This document shows, piece by piece, positions 7,687 to 16,080 of a stretch of 22,642 bases of DNA. The DNA is from Acidobacteriaceae bacterium (GTDB lineage Bacteria > Acidobacteriota > Terriglobia > Terriglobales > Acidobacteriaceae). The position numbers were made by a program, and so were the translations under genes. The stretch is taken from NCBI GenBank assembly GCA_030049955.1, contig JASIJX010000583.1, forward strand, positions 1 to 22,642. The letters run 5' to 3'. The first letter of the stretch is position 1, and each line of letters begins with the position of its first letter. The notes under the pieces were generated by a model, which ran no database searches, had not been told where the DNA came from, and was given only the letters and a program-made list of their open reading frames with translations.

Positions 7687-8241
7687 ATGCCGGGGCAGGT
7701 CACCAAACTCCTGCAGGAGTTGAAGCAGGGCAACAAGCGGGCCGAGGATTTGCTGATCCCCCTGGTCTATACGGAACTACGCCGCATCGCCGCCGGCCAT
7801 CTCCGGCGCGAGTCGCCGGGGCATTCGCTGCAGCCTACCGCCCTGGTCCACGAAGCCTACCTCCGGCTCACAGAACTCAAAAAGATCGACTGGCAGAACC
7901 GCTCGCATTTCTTTGCCGTTGCGGCCACGGTGATGCGCCGCATCCTGGTGGATCGAGCGCGCGCCGCCAACGCACGCAAGCGCGGCGACGGCTGGGACAC
8001 GGTGAGCCTGAACGAGGCCATGCTGCCATCGCCGGAGCGCGGGCCTGAGCTGCTCGCACTGGATGAAGCCCTGACTCGCCTGGCGGCTCTCGATGAGCGT
8101 CAGGCCAAGATCGTAGAGCTGCGCTTTTTCGCCGGCATGAGCGAGGAAGAGGCCGGGAAAGTTCTCGGCATTTCGGCGCGCACCGTCAAGCGCGACTGGC
8201 GCATCGCCAAGGCATGGCTCTTTAAGGAACTGGCTTCTTGA
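7687..8241 (+). CDS. ECF-type sigma factor (kinase-associated class)
   Basis: RNA polymerase sigma factor of 184 residues with only the sigma-2 and sigma-4 regions, of the ECF class common in Acidobacteria and Planctomycetes. Sigma-2 covers about residues 15-95 (LQPTALVHEAYLRL at 48-61, HFFAVAATVMRRILVDRARA). Sigma-4 ends with the helix-turn-helix MSEEEAGKVLGISARTVKRD. Where standard ECF factors have an acidic D-A-E-D-type motif in region 2.2, this one has Q-P-T-A (Thr51). In the ECF43 group the missing charge is supplied by phosphorylation of a threonine. No anti-sigma gene is adjacent; a Ser/Thr kinase starts 43 bases downstream. Start: ATG at 7687 with GGAAG about 10 bases upstream; a TTG at 7678 is the alternative. 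Confidence 0.88.
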   Translation: MPGQVTKLLQELKQGNKRAEDLLIPLVYTELRRIAAGHLRRESPGHSLQPTALVHEAYLRLTELKKIDWQNRSHFFAVAATVMRRILVDRARAANARKRGDGWDTVSLNEAMLPSPERGPELLALDEALTRLAALDERQAKIVELRFFAGMSEEEAGKVLGISARTVKRDWRIAKAWLFKELAS

Positions 8242-8284
8242 TTCGTTGTCATCCGCGGCCGCATTAAGCCGCGCACGGGGCACC

Positions 8285-11200
8285 ATGGATCGCGACCGTT
8301 GGAAGGCTGTGAACAACATCTTTCATGCTGCCCTGGAGGTTTCTCCGGAGGAGCGGCAGGGATTTGTCGCCACGGCCGCCGAGGGCGATGCGGATCTACA
8401 GGCCGAGGTCGAGCTCCTGCTTGCGGCCGATGCCGATGCGCGCAGTCTCATTCACTCGCAATTTCTGCCGAGCAGCCTGCTGCACAACCTGGCTCCGCCG
8501 GTGAGCCCAGGCGATGTGCTCTGCGGGCGCTTCCGCATTGTGCGCCCGGTGGCTGAGGGCGGCATGGGACACGTCTACGAGGCCTTCGATACGGAACTCG
8601 CCGTCCGCGTCGCTCTCAAGGTTATTCGGCCTGAAATCAGCTCCGATCCCGAGGCTCTGGCCCGCTTCCGGCAGGAAGTGCGGCTGGCCCGCCGCATCAC
8701 GCACCCCAACGTTTGCCGCACCTTCGATCTGGAACGCGACACGCGCGGCGCCAGCGAGAACCTGGTATTCCTCACCATGGAGTTCCTGGAGGGCGAAACA
8801 CTGGCAACGCACATCGAGCGCATTGGAGCGCTGCCGCTCGACGAGGCGCTAAAGATCGCCCGCCAGATCGCCGACGCGCTCGAGACAGCGCGCACTCTCG
8901 GCATTGTGCACCGCGACATGAAGCCGGCCAATGTGATGCTGGTTCCGGACCCCGCCGGCGAAGACAACGGGGTTCGCGCTGTCATCACCGACTTTGGTCT
9001 TGCGCGCCTCGATCCGCTCCTCAATCCTCTCATCGATCCGTTGCTTGCCTCCGGCAGCGCATCGGCCCTAACCCGCTCGGCGATGACCCGCTCGGCCCGG
9101 CCCATCGGCACGCTGGCCTACATGGCGCCAGAGCAGTTGCAGGGAGCGCAGGTCTCCGCGGCCACTGATATCTATGCCTATGGCCTGATCCTCTTCGAAA
9201 TGGTGACCGGCAAGCGGGCCTTCCCGTCAAAAAACTTTCTGAGCGGGATCGCGCAGCGCCTCACCGGCCCGGCGCCCGATCCCCAGGCGCACGCGCCTTC
9301 GCTGCCGGAGCCGTGGCGCCGCGCGATTGCGGGTTGTCTGCGCACCGCGCCGGCTGAGCGGTTCGCCTCCGCGGCAGACGTGATTGCCACTCTTGACGGC
9401 GGTCGCGCACGCCTGCCGCGGCAGCCCCGCTACAGAATCGCAATCACCCGCCCTCGCACACTACTCTGGATCGCCGCGCTGCTGCTTGCCGCCGTGGCCC
9501 TTTTTACCGGCGCTTTGCGCTTCTACCAGTCAAGAGCCGACTCCAGAGTTGCGCCCGGTGCGATGGTCTACGTGACGCAGGTGAAGAATCAGACTGGCGA
9601 GAAAGCACTCAACAACGTGACGGAATTACTTCAGGCGGGACTATCGCAGTCTGCGCAGGTGAACCTGCTCGACCAGGATCGCGTGGGAGACATCCTGCAG
9701 CAGATGAACAGGCCGCCCGAGACCACAATCGACGAACCCACCGCGCGCGAAATCGCCATGCGAGCCGGCGCGGTGCGCGTGGTCTTCGCCACTGTTTCAG
9801 GGTCAAAGGGAAATTACAAGCTGGCCGTCGATATCCAGCAGCCGGACAACACGCCTGCGCGCTACCGTAACCACTGGACGAGGGATTTTTCCTGGCACAG
9901 CACACCTGCCGCATCGAGCGGCGCCATTGCTCCCGAGCTGCTGACGACTCTGCGCACCGCCAGCGACTGGATTCGCCATGAAGCTGGCGAATCGGCCAAC
10001 GACATTGCGCGGCTGGACGTGCCGCCCGAAGACGTGACGACGAGCAGTTGGCAGGCTCTCGCGCTCTACGATCAAGCGCAGGACTGGATCGCTTCGCGCC
10101 AACTGGAGAAAGGTATCGATTTGTTGCGCGACGCGGTGCAATGCGATCCCCATTTTGCTCTTGCGTACGCCAGGCTGGCCGACGTGCTCAACAGCCTCTC
10201 GCGAGACCAGGAGGCAGATCAGGCTTATCGCAAAGCATTGGATACAGATCTCGAAACCCGCCTCACTCGTCGCGAGCGGGACCGGATCCGCGGCATGTAC
10301 GCGCTCGATACTGAAGACGAACAGACGGCCGAGGCCGCGTTTAGGGACTACGCGGAATTTTACGAGCATGACTACGCTGGTTGGTTCTATCGCGCGTATC
10401 CGCTCCTGATGTTGGGTAGGACACCCGAGGCGATCGAGACGCTCCTTCGGGCCTTTGCTGTCGATCCCAATCGGCTCAGCGCTCCTGCCCACCTGGCGCG
10501 ATTCTACCCGGTTGTAAACGATCTGCCGGACGCATGGAAATGGCAGAAGTGGATGGCAACGCATGGATTCCACGACGACGCCAATTTTGCAGCTGGCCAA
10601 ATTGAGATGGTGGAGCAACGGTATGACCAAGCGGAGCAGTCTTTCCGCCTTGTCGCCCAGTCCTCCGATCCGTATTACCGCTCCTTCGGGGACTCTCTGC
10701 TATCACGCATCTACGCCGAACGTGGCGATCTATCCCAAGCGCGCGCCGCGCTCGACAGCGGCATGGAAGTGGATTCGTCCAACGGCTACGATGCACTTCG
10801 CGCAGGCAAACTCATCGATCGTGCTTACCTGCGCTGCAAAGTCAATGATATTGCGGATGCGGTGCAGGACATCGGCGCGGCGATCCGCACCTACTCTGGA
10901 GCGCAGGCGCTTTTGCTCTCGTCACAGGTTCTGGGAGAATGCGACGATCTCTCCGGCAGAAACGCGAAAGAATCGATCGAAACTGAATTACGGTCGGTCG
11001 CTCAAAAGATTCCAGACCCTGGCGAGAACCTGCTTTTGCGGGATGCAAACTATCGGGCGCACGGCGAATTGCTGCTGGCCGAAGGCAGCTGGAAGAAGGC
11101 TCTTCGGGAATTTCAGGCGGCAGATGCTCTGGAACCGCCAGCAGCCAACCGCGATTATCTCGCTCGTGCCTACCGGATCGCATCCTCGCTCGACGATGAC

Positions 11201-11446
11201 AAAGCCGAGGCAGCGCGTTATCGCGCAAATGCCTTCGACCTGTCATTGCGGGTTGCAGACCAGCCTGCTCTCAACTGGTACCTGATGGTCGAACTCCCTC
11301 CCGGAGATTATGCGGACGATCTGGAAAAATGCCTGTCCCTCGCTGACCAGGTGCATCCTCCAGCCGAAACCATCAACCGATTGCGGGCGCGGTACTCCGC
11401 ACTGCGCGGCAAAACAGCTCCCCTCATCCTACTGCGGCCCGCCTAA
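8285..11446 (+). CDS. Membrane Ser/Thr protein kinase with C-terminal TPR region
   Basis: Single-pass membrane kinase of 1053 residues. Order of parts: N-terminal helical segment (1-75) starting MDRDRW; a Hanks-type kinase domain with glycine loop VAEGGMGHVYEAF, Lys112 in VALKVI, HRDMKPAN at 209-216, DFG at 236-238 and APE at 281-283; one transmembrane helix at about 393-414; a region at about 425-530 resembling TolB/CsgG-type folds (VYVTQVKNQTGEKALNNVT); then tetratricopeptide-like helices from about 588 to 1010. All catalytic residues are present, so it should be active. The activation segment is longer than usual, with D-P-L-L and T-R-S-A repeats. It is likely co-transcribed with the sigma factor, its probable substrate. 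The TPR part would be outside the cytoplasm and could sense or bind envelope proteins. ATG 8285 has GGGG upstream. Confidence 0.92.
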   Translation: MDRDRWKAVNNIFHAALEVSPEERQGFVATAAEGDADLQAEVELLLAADADARSLIHSQFLPSSLLHNLAPPVSPGDVLCGRFRIVRPVAEGGMGHVYEAFDTELAVRVALKVIRPEISSDPEALARFRQEVRLARRITHPNVCRTFDLERDTRGASENLVFLTMEFLEGETLATHIERIGALPLDEALKIARQIADALETARTLGIVHRDMKPANVMLVPDPAGEDNGVRAVITDFGLARLDPLLNPLIDPLLASGSASALTRSAMTRSARPIGTLAYMAPEQLQGAQVSAATDIYAYGLILFEMVTGKRAFPSKNFLSGIAQRLTGPAPDPQAHAPSLPEPWRRAIAGCLRTAPAERFASAADVIATLDGGRARLPRQPRYRIAITRPRTLLWIAALLLAAVALFTGALRFYQSRADSRVAPGAMVYVTQVKNQTGEKALNNVTELLQAGLSQSAQVNLLDQDRVGDILQQMNRPPETTIDEPTAREIAMRAGAVRVVFATVSGSKGNYKLAVDIQQPDNTPARYRNHWTRDFSWHSTPAASSGAIAPELLTTLRTASDWIRHEAGESANDIARLDVPPEDVTTSSWQALALYDQAQDWIASRQLEKGIDLLRDAVQCDPHFALAYARLADVLNSLSRDQEADQAYRKALDTDLETRLTRRERDRIRGMYALDTEDEQTAEAAFRDYAEFYEHDYAGWFYRAYPLLMLGRTPEAIETLLRAFAVDPNRLSAPAHLARFYPVVNDLPDAWKWQKWMATHGFHDDANFAAGQIEMVEQRYDQAEQSFRLVAQSSDPYYRSFGDSLLSRIYAERGDLSQARAALDSGMEVDSSNGYDALRAGKLIDRAYLRCKVNDIADAVQDIGAAIRTYSGAQALLLSSQVLGECDDLSGRNAKESIETELRSVAQKIPDPGENLLLRDANYRAHGELLLAEGSWKKALREFQAADALEPPAANRDYLARAYRIASSLDDDKAEAARYRANAFDLSLRVADQPALNWYLMVELPPGDYADDLEKCLSLADQVHPPAETINRLRARYSALRGKTAPLILLRPA

Positions 11447-11496
11447 ACGGCAAGCCGCTCCGACACAATTTCGCTTCTCAACCCAGGAGGACAAAG

Positions 11497-11826
11497 GTGG
11501 CAACGTTAACGGACGCACAAGCGCAGCAGTTGAAGGCGATCCTTCTTACGTGGTTATTCTGTGTTGTAAACAGCAATGTTCTTGAAAACATCGGCGATGC
11601 GGACTACCCAAAGATCGCCGCCAGCACTGGACTTGCCCAGAACTTGGTGGGGCAGGCGATCTCAAAGGCAAAGACTCTCAATAAGGGCGACTTTTCCGGC
11701 ATGAGCCCGCTTGAGGCGGCGGCACAAATCTTCAACCCGGTCGCGTTCGTCGCCGACTATGTTAGCCCAGCAGGCGGATCGGCGTGTGGAAGCATTGGGG
11801 AGATTTATCAGGCTCTAAGTTCCTAA
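11497..11826 (+). CDS. Small protein of unknown function, 109 aa
   Basis: Not recognised. A strong AGGAGG lies 6 bases before a GTG start, which argues this is a real gene. It begins 50 bases after the kinase stop, so it is probably in the same operon. The N-terminal part holds a moderately hydrophobic helix (LKAILLTWLFCVVNSNV, about 12-28), then helices with many Ala and Gly residues, then NPVAFVADYVSP and a Gly-Ser-Ala-Cys segment near the C-terminus. It has two cysteines, no obvious signal peptide and no DNA-binding motif. It could be a partner or substrate of the kinase; that rests on position only. Confidence 0.7.
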   Translation: MATLTDAQAQQLKAILLTWLFCVVNSNVLENIGDADYPKIAASTGLAQNLVGQAISKAKTLNKGDFSGMSPLEAAAQIFNPVAFVADYVSPAGGSACGSIGEIYQALSS

Positions 11827-11841
11827 GAAATTGAACAGACA

Positions 11842-11870
11842 ATAAGGCGCAAGTGCAGCTTGCGCCTTAT
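11842..11870 (+). terminator. 12-bp perfect hairpin after the small gene
   Basis: ATAAGGCGCAAG (11842-11853) pairs perfectly with CTTGCGCCTTAT (11859-11870) around a 5-base loop. It starts 16 bases after the small-protein stop and ends 62 bases before the next gene. No T-run follows, so it may end or protect the sigma-kinase transcript. Confidence 0.68.
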
Positions 11871-11932
11871 CTGCCGCGGTTCGGCTCTCAGCCGGATCGC
11901 AACCAAACTCGAATGACAATCGAGGAAGATCA

Positions 11933-13222
11933 ATGAAGTTCACGAGTCTGCTTGTGGAGTTTTTGGTCGCGCTTCACGCGATTGCGCTGCCTGCCTTTGC
12001 CACCGCGCAACAGGCGCCGCCGTTGGATTTGAAATCCATCTTCGATCCGCAATATCAGGGTTGGATCCGAACCCATCCGGACCAGTTTAGCTGGATGATT
12101 CTGGCGCTGATTTCGCGACCTGCGCCAGACAGTCTGCAATTCACACTGCGAAACGGGACCCGCACCAACAACGTTCTTTGGGAAACTTGGGCGGATGACG
12201 ATTTTACCTTTCCCAAGCAGCCGGATCCGGCGAGGCCGAACCAATGGAGCGGCCGTACTGTCGATCTCCAGCGTGGCTTGCATCTTGTACGCGACCCGCT
12301 TTCAATGTTTGCCGTGCCCGCGCCTAGTCAAAACCCAACCGGCGCCGCCACGCGTTCCTCGTCGCAGGCTGGATTCATCTACACCATTCCTCCCAACGCT
12401 GAGATTGACGACGAGGAGGTTCGGCGCAATGAAGTCTCCTTCGAATTCATTACAGAGCAGCACCTCTGGTTTCAGGAAGGAATTGCTGCATGGATCAAAG
12501 ATCATCCGGGGAAAGAGATGAGTTTTCCACGGGGAGCTATCGAGATCAAAGCGATATGGATGCGTGCCCCTGCCAACCCCGACCCGCAATTCCACTGGAA
12601 CCGTGACACGCAGGGAAACAAATACTCTCTTCTCGCGCTGCACATCATGACCAACGCTGTGCCGGAATGGACTTGGGCCACATTTGAGTGGACTGGGAAC
12701 GATAGCCAGTGCGATGGCGCCGGTGGGTGCAGCGATAGATTTGGATGTGAGCCTACATCCAGTTGCATCCATTCGAAGGCGGACGCGACAGGATCCTCGA
12801 TAAAGTTGGCCGACACTGTGATCAAGATGTTTGCCCAGCTTGGAGTAACAAAGGAGTGGACAGGCTACAGGCTTCACGGCGCCCAGGTGCTCAGTGATGA
12901 GAAACCCATGCCCAACGTGCTTTGGAATTCGCAGATCGAGTCAGGCTTTAAATCGACCTCGTCTTGCATGGCTTGCCATCGGCGCGCCAGTGCTGACGTC
13001 ACTGGCCGCGCTGATTGCAGCATGGGTTTTTTTATGACGGGTCCGAGTTGTGGCCAAGGGCATTTGGACTACCCTCCCGACCCTCCCCTCGCGAAGGGGC
13101 AAACGACTACATCCTTCGTTTGGTCCTTTATCAAAGCTTATCCGGCGCACTCGGATAGCCCGGTCTGCAAACCTAGTCCTCAGAATTGTCCGAACGCTAC
13201 TACTCCTGCTCCGGCACCGTAG
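11933..13222 (+). CDS. Secreted single-heme cytochrome c-like protein
   Basis: Exported protein of 429 residues with a signal peptide ending near ALPAFATAQ (about residue 26). One heme-attachment motif, CMACH, is at 345-349, so a c-type heme is expected in the periplasm. The rest resembles uncharacterised bacterial proteins with a C-terminal SxMACH heme site rather than a classic small cytochrome. Upstream of the heme site, Cys260, 266, 272 and 278 are spaced by exactly five residues each; more cysteines follow the heme site, so disulfides or a metal site are likely. GAGGA lies 6 bases before the ATG. It sits between the kinase operon and a lipoprotein gene; no electron-transfer partner is visible. 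Confidence 0.72.
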   Translation: MKFTSLLVEFLVALHAIALPAFATAQQAPPLDLKSIFDPQYQGWIRTHPDQFSWMILALISRPAPDSLQFTLRNGTRTNNVLWETWADDDFTFPKQPDPARPNQWSGRTVDLQRGLHLVRDPLSMFAVPAPSQNPTGAATRSSSQAGFIYTIPPNAEIDDEEVRRNEVSFEFITEQHLWFQEGIAAWIKDHPGKEMSFPRGAIEIKAIWMRAPANPDPQFHWNRDTQGNKYSLLALHIMTNAVPEWTWATFEWTGNDSQCDGAGGCSDRFGCEPTSSCIHSKADATGSSIKLADTVIKMFAQLGVTKEWTGYRLHGAQVLSDEKPMPNVLWNSQIESGFKSTSSCMACHRRASADVTGRADCSMGFFMTGPSCGQGHLDYPPDPPLAKGQTTTSFVWSFIKAYPAHSDSPVCKPSPQNCPNATTPAPAP

Positions 13223-13501
13223 GCCGTTTTTGCCTGCTCCAGGCGCAGGCGGCCTGGCATGTGGAATAAACCGAGCCAGGCACAGAGTCGCCTGACCGCA
13301 GATTAGCTGCGGCGCATCTCCGCGCAGCGCCGTGTGAAATTCTCCGTGTCCCCTTTTCTCCAAGGTTTACGCCTCTCTAAGCAGCAATCACTTTCCATCC
13401 GCCATTCGGCTTCTGTGGAGCTCAACCGGCTCACGGACCGCTGTGACGGATTGACGATTGCGGCGTGCCGGTTTCGACACCGGCTCTTGAGGGGTCAACC
13501 T
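13223..13501 (+). other. Intergenic region with two small hairpins
   Basis: No gene is supported in these 279 bases. CCAGGC (13239-13244) and GCCTGG (13252-13257) form a small stem shortly after the cytochrome stop. GCCGGT (13467-13472) and ACCGGC (13479-13484) form another directly before the lipoprotein ribosome binding site. Neither has a T-run. The reading frame of the lipoprotein stays open upstream to 13334 but has no ribosome binding site there. Confidence 0.45.
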
Positions 13502-14764
13502 ATGCATCGGAATTCTGTTTTGACGTTATTTCTCTCCTCCGTTTCTCTCGCCTTGCTGCTCGCGACAGGCTGCGGCGGAACGGGCGCGGTGTCCACATCC
13601 GGATCCGGTTCTGGCGCTGGTTCTGGTTCTGGGTCAGGCTCGGGCTCGGGTTCTGGCTCGGGCAGCTCGAACCCTTCGAGTCCGTCTGTCGGAACTTCAG
13701 GCACCATCGTTCTGCCCAATGGCACGAGCGGCGTAGCCGTAGTTCACATCGAGGACGCGTCCGGCAATCTGCTCTCGACGCCGACGCTCAAGAACTACGC
13801 GGCCTCATTCCCAGTCACGCTGGTCGCCGAGCCGCCCGATTTCTCGCAAGGCCTGATCGGCGGTGGCGCGACAGCGCAGGAGTTCGATTCAGCGACAACT
13901 TCGCCCGCGCTTGCGGGCAGCGTGCAGATCTACACCAGCGGCACGCTCACGGCGCTCAGCATCGATGCCGACTCGACGTTTTCGTTCCAGCAGATGACCA
14001 CGCTGGACAGCTACGACGTGCTCTGCTTCACCGGTGGCCTGCACCAGACCACCGACGCCAATGGAAACGCAGATCTGCCGCTTGGCCAGCAGCAGTACGT
14101 TTCCTTTGTTTCGTCCACAGACGGCAAGCTTGGCGTCGAGTCGGGCAGCAACGGTCTCGTGGTGTGGCAATTCACGGCCAGCACTTCGCCGCACGCCATC
14201 TATCCGCTGGAGCTCTTCGCGGATGCAACTCCGGTTGGGTCGATCCAGGGCCGAGGAGCCATGACCATCAACCCGACGCTCAACAACCAGGTGCTGGTCG
14301 GTGCAGGCAGCACTGTATATGTCTATGGAGGGTTTGATACCAGTTCGGAGGTCTCCAATAGCGCGAACCCCTATACGGCCCAGGCGCAGATTCCCAATGG
14401 CGCAACGATTTCTTCAGTCGCCTATCTGCCCGGCGGCAACTACGCCGTAATTGCCACCACTGCCGGGCTCTACACGGCCACCATCAACGACACCGGAACG
14501 ATGGTGACCATCACGCTCAGCGCCTCGGCCGCCGATCCCACTTACACAGGCAGTGACGGAAACAGCTACGCGGTTGACCACGCGCAGTCGATCGCCATTA
14601 CGCAAGACGGCAAATACCTGGCCGTGCTCACCGATCAGCCCAGCGCAACCGCCGGCACTCTGGTGATTCTGCCCGTCTCGACCACCGGGGTGGTGGGCTC
14701 AGCAAGCGCTACTATTTCCGGACTTCTGGCCACAGGAGGGATCGATAGCGTCTTTGCTTACTGA
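13502..14764 (+). CDS. Lipoprotein with Gly-Ser linker and beta-propeller-like body
   Basis: Surface or periplasmic lipoprotein of 420 residues. The start ATG at 13502 has GAGGGGT 6 bases upstream and opens a classic lipoprotein signal with the lipobox cysteine at residue 24 (LLLATGC). A flexible Gly-Ser linker covers about residues 33-56. The remaining ~360 residues are beta-rich, with repeated segments such as GSTVYVYGGFDT, ISSVAYLPGGNYAVIATTAGLYT and AQSIAITQDGKYLAVLTD, which look like WD40/YVTN-type propeller blades. Function is unknown; ligand binding or cell-surface interaction is possible. Acidobacterial genomes carry many such proteins. It may form a unit with the OMP-like gene 131 bases downstream. 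Confidence 0.75.
   Translation: MHRNSVLTLFLSSVSLALLLATGCGGTGAVSTSGSGSGAGSGSGSGSGSGSGSGSSNPSSPSVGTSGTIVLPNGTSGVAVVHIEDASGNLLSTPTLKNYAASFPVTLVAEPPDFSQGLIGGGATAQEFDSATTSPALAGSVQIYTSGTLTALSIDADSTFSFQQMTTLDSYDVLCFTGGLHQTTDANGNADLPLGQQQYVSFVSSTDGKLGVESGSNGLVVWQFTASTSPHAIYPLELFADATPVGSIQGRGAMTINPTLNNQVLVGAGSTVYVYGGFDTSSEVSNSANPYTAQAQIPNGATISSVAYLPGGNYAVIATTAGLYTATINDTGTMVTITLSASAADPTYTGSDGNSYAVDHAQSIAITQDGKYLAVLTDQPSATAGTLVILPVSTTGVVGSASATISGLLATGGIDSVFAY
13601..13668 (+). repeat. Gly-Ser coding microrepeat
   Basis: Six-base units of the GGTTCT/GGCTCG type are iterated about eleven times and encode the Gly-Ser linker of the lipoprotein. Unit variants (one encodes Gly-Ala) show it is not a recent uniform expansion. 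Such tracts are prone to length changes in steps that keep the frame. Confidence 0.85.
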
Positions 14765-14895
14765 CCAACGTATGGAACTTTGCCGAAGTTTCAAAACGAA
14801 AAACAAGCGTTCCGTTTTGGCGTCGCTTGATGCCCGACTGGCAATGACCAATTGCCTGAAATCGATTCGCGCCCGATGTCTCTAGGAGGACAACC

Positions 14896-15801
14896 ATGAA
14901 AGCCTTGGCACAAGAGAAGAGAATTACATCCGCGCCAGCCCGTCTGTTGAAATCAGCCGCGCTGTCATTGTTAATCGCATCTCTACCTGTCTGCGCCTCG
15001 GCCGCAGCTCAGGCCGTCAAGCCTGCGCCGGAGATAAATGCAGCTTCAAACGGCGGCGGCGCCGAAGGCGGCAACAAGCCGGAAGCCCTGGTGGGCACGA
15101 GTGCCGGCAGCGCCAGCCAAACCTTCTCGCGCATCGCCCTCGGCGGAGGCATTTCGCCTCTTGGCATTAACCTGATGGCCGTCACCAATCTCAACCGCTA
15201 TATGAATCTGCGGCTCACCGGCAATATCTTCAAATACAACCGGACCGGCATTTCCACCAATGGTTTCAACATCAACGCTGCGCTGAACCTGGCTTCGATG
15301 GGCGCTTCGGCGGATATTTATCCTTTCCCGAATCACGGATTAAGATTCAGCCCGGGCCTGCTGCTCTATAACGGCAACGCAGCAACGGCTGCCTTCGCCG
15401 TACAGGGCGGCCAGAGCTTCACGCTCAATGACACGACTTACTACTCTTCTACGACGAATCCGATAACAGGCTCGGGCACTCTCGGCCTGAACTCTCAAAA
15501 ACCGGCGTTCACTCTTACTGCCGGCTGGGGCAATCCTGTCCGGCGCGGAGGCCACATCTCGTTCCCATTCGAGATCGGTGCTGCATTCATCGGCACTCCT
15601 TCGCTGAACATCCTGCTCAACTCCGGTCAGGTTTGCAGCGCGCAAGGCCAGGGATGCGTGAACGTCGCCACCGACTCCACCGTGCAATCGAACCTTCAGC
15701 AGCAGATTGCCAAATACAAGAACGATCTGAACCCGCTGAAGACCTATCCCATCGTTTCCATCGGCATGGCGTACTCGTTCGGGACCGGTAAGGGCCGCTG
15801 A
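14896..15801 (+). CDS. Outer-membrane beta-barrel-like protein
   Basis: Exported protein of 301 residues with AGGAGGA about 5 bases before the ATG. The signal peptide (LLKSAALSLLIASLPVCASA) ends near residue 37. A polar Gly/Asn linker follows, then alternating hydrophobic/polar strands (RIALGGGISPLGINLMAVTNL, split by turns; YMNLRLTGNIF; INAALNLASMGASADIYPF; LRFSPGLLLYNG). The C-terminal strand YPIVSIGMAYSF is close to the end and typical of barrel proteins. The last strand ends six residues before the C-terminus (GTGKGR), slightly longer than the classic aromatic terminus. Substrate or role is not readable. A good intrinsic terminator follows. Confidence 0.7.
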   Translation: MKALAQEKRITSAPARLLKSAALSLLIASLPVCASAAAQAVKPAPEINAASNGGGAEGGNKPEALVGTSAGSASQTFSRIALGGGISPLGINLMAVTNLNRYMNLRLTGNIFKYNRTGISTNGFNINAALNLASMGASADIYPFPNHGLRFSPGLLLYNGNAATAAFAVQGGQSFTLNDTTYYSSTTNPITGSGTLGLNSQKPAFTLTAGWGNPVRRGGHISFPFEIGAAFIGTPSLNILLNSGQVCSAQGQGCVNVATDSTVQSNLQQQIAKYKNDLNPLKTYPIVSIGMAYSFGTGKGR

Positions 15802-15884
15802 CAGCGGCTGGTCTCGTTCATACTGGCCGGACCGAGGGAGATATTCTTCGGGGCTAAAGCCGGCTCATCTTCGCGATGCTCGCG

Positions 15885-15912
15885 GGGCACGACTCAAATC
15901 GTGCCCTTTTTT
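15885..15912 (+). terminator. Intrinsic terminator
   Basis: GGGCACGA (15885-15892) and TCGTGCCC (15899-15906) form a perfect 8-bp GC-rich stem with a 6-base loop, followed at once by six T residues. It ends transcripts of the OMP-like gene. Confidence 0.92.
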
Positions 15913-16080
15913 GCAAAACCATTCTTGCGACCAGCTCTCCTGCGCACCTCCGTCACAACTGCCTGAGTGAAAGTGCGCGACCCGTGGCCCGTTCGGGCGC
16001 CAATTTACGCCCAACAGGATACAGAACCATATCGCTCGACCATGCGACTGTGTTCAACCACGGTTTCCCCGGAGGACGCC

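Noticed and set aside
7491..7736. Minus-strand 81-codon frame between GH92 and the sigma factor
   Set aside because: It overlaps the sigma factor start, has no ribosome binding site and no similarity that I recognise.
9803..10630. Minus-strand frame of 275 codons opposite the kinase gene
   Set aside because: It overlaps the TPR part of the kinase without motifs or a start signal of its own.
13461..13484. tmRNA- or riboswitch-like GGTTTCGAC segment before the lipoprotein
   Set aside because: Only a 6-bp stem is present; no further conserved parts of a tmRNA or known riboswitch were found.
13601..13668. CRISPR-like or satellite array
   Set aside because: The 6-base units have no spacers, are in frame and encode the Gly-Ser linker of a lipoprotein.
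14792..14819. Terminator after the lipoprotein gene (CAAAACG / CGTTTTG)
   Set aside because: The 7-bp AT-rich stem with a 14-base loop and no T-run is too weak to call.
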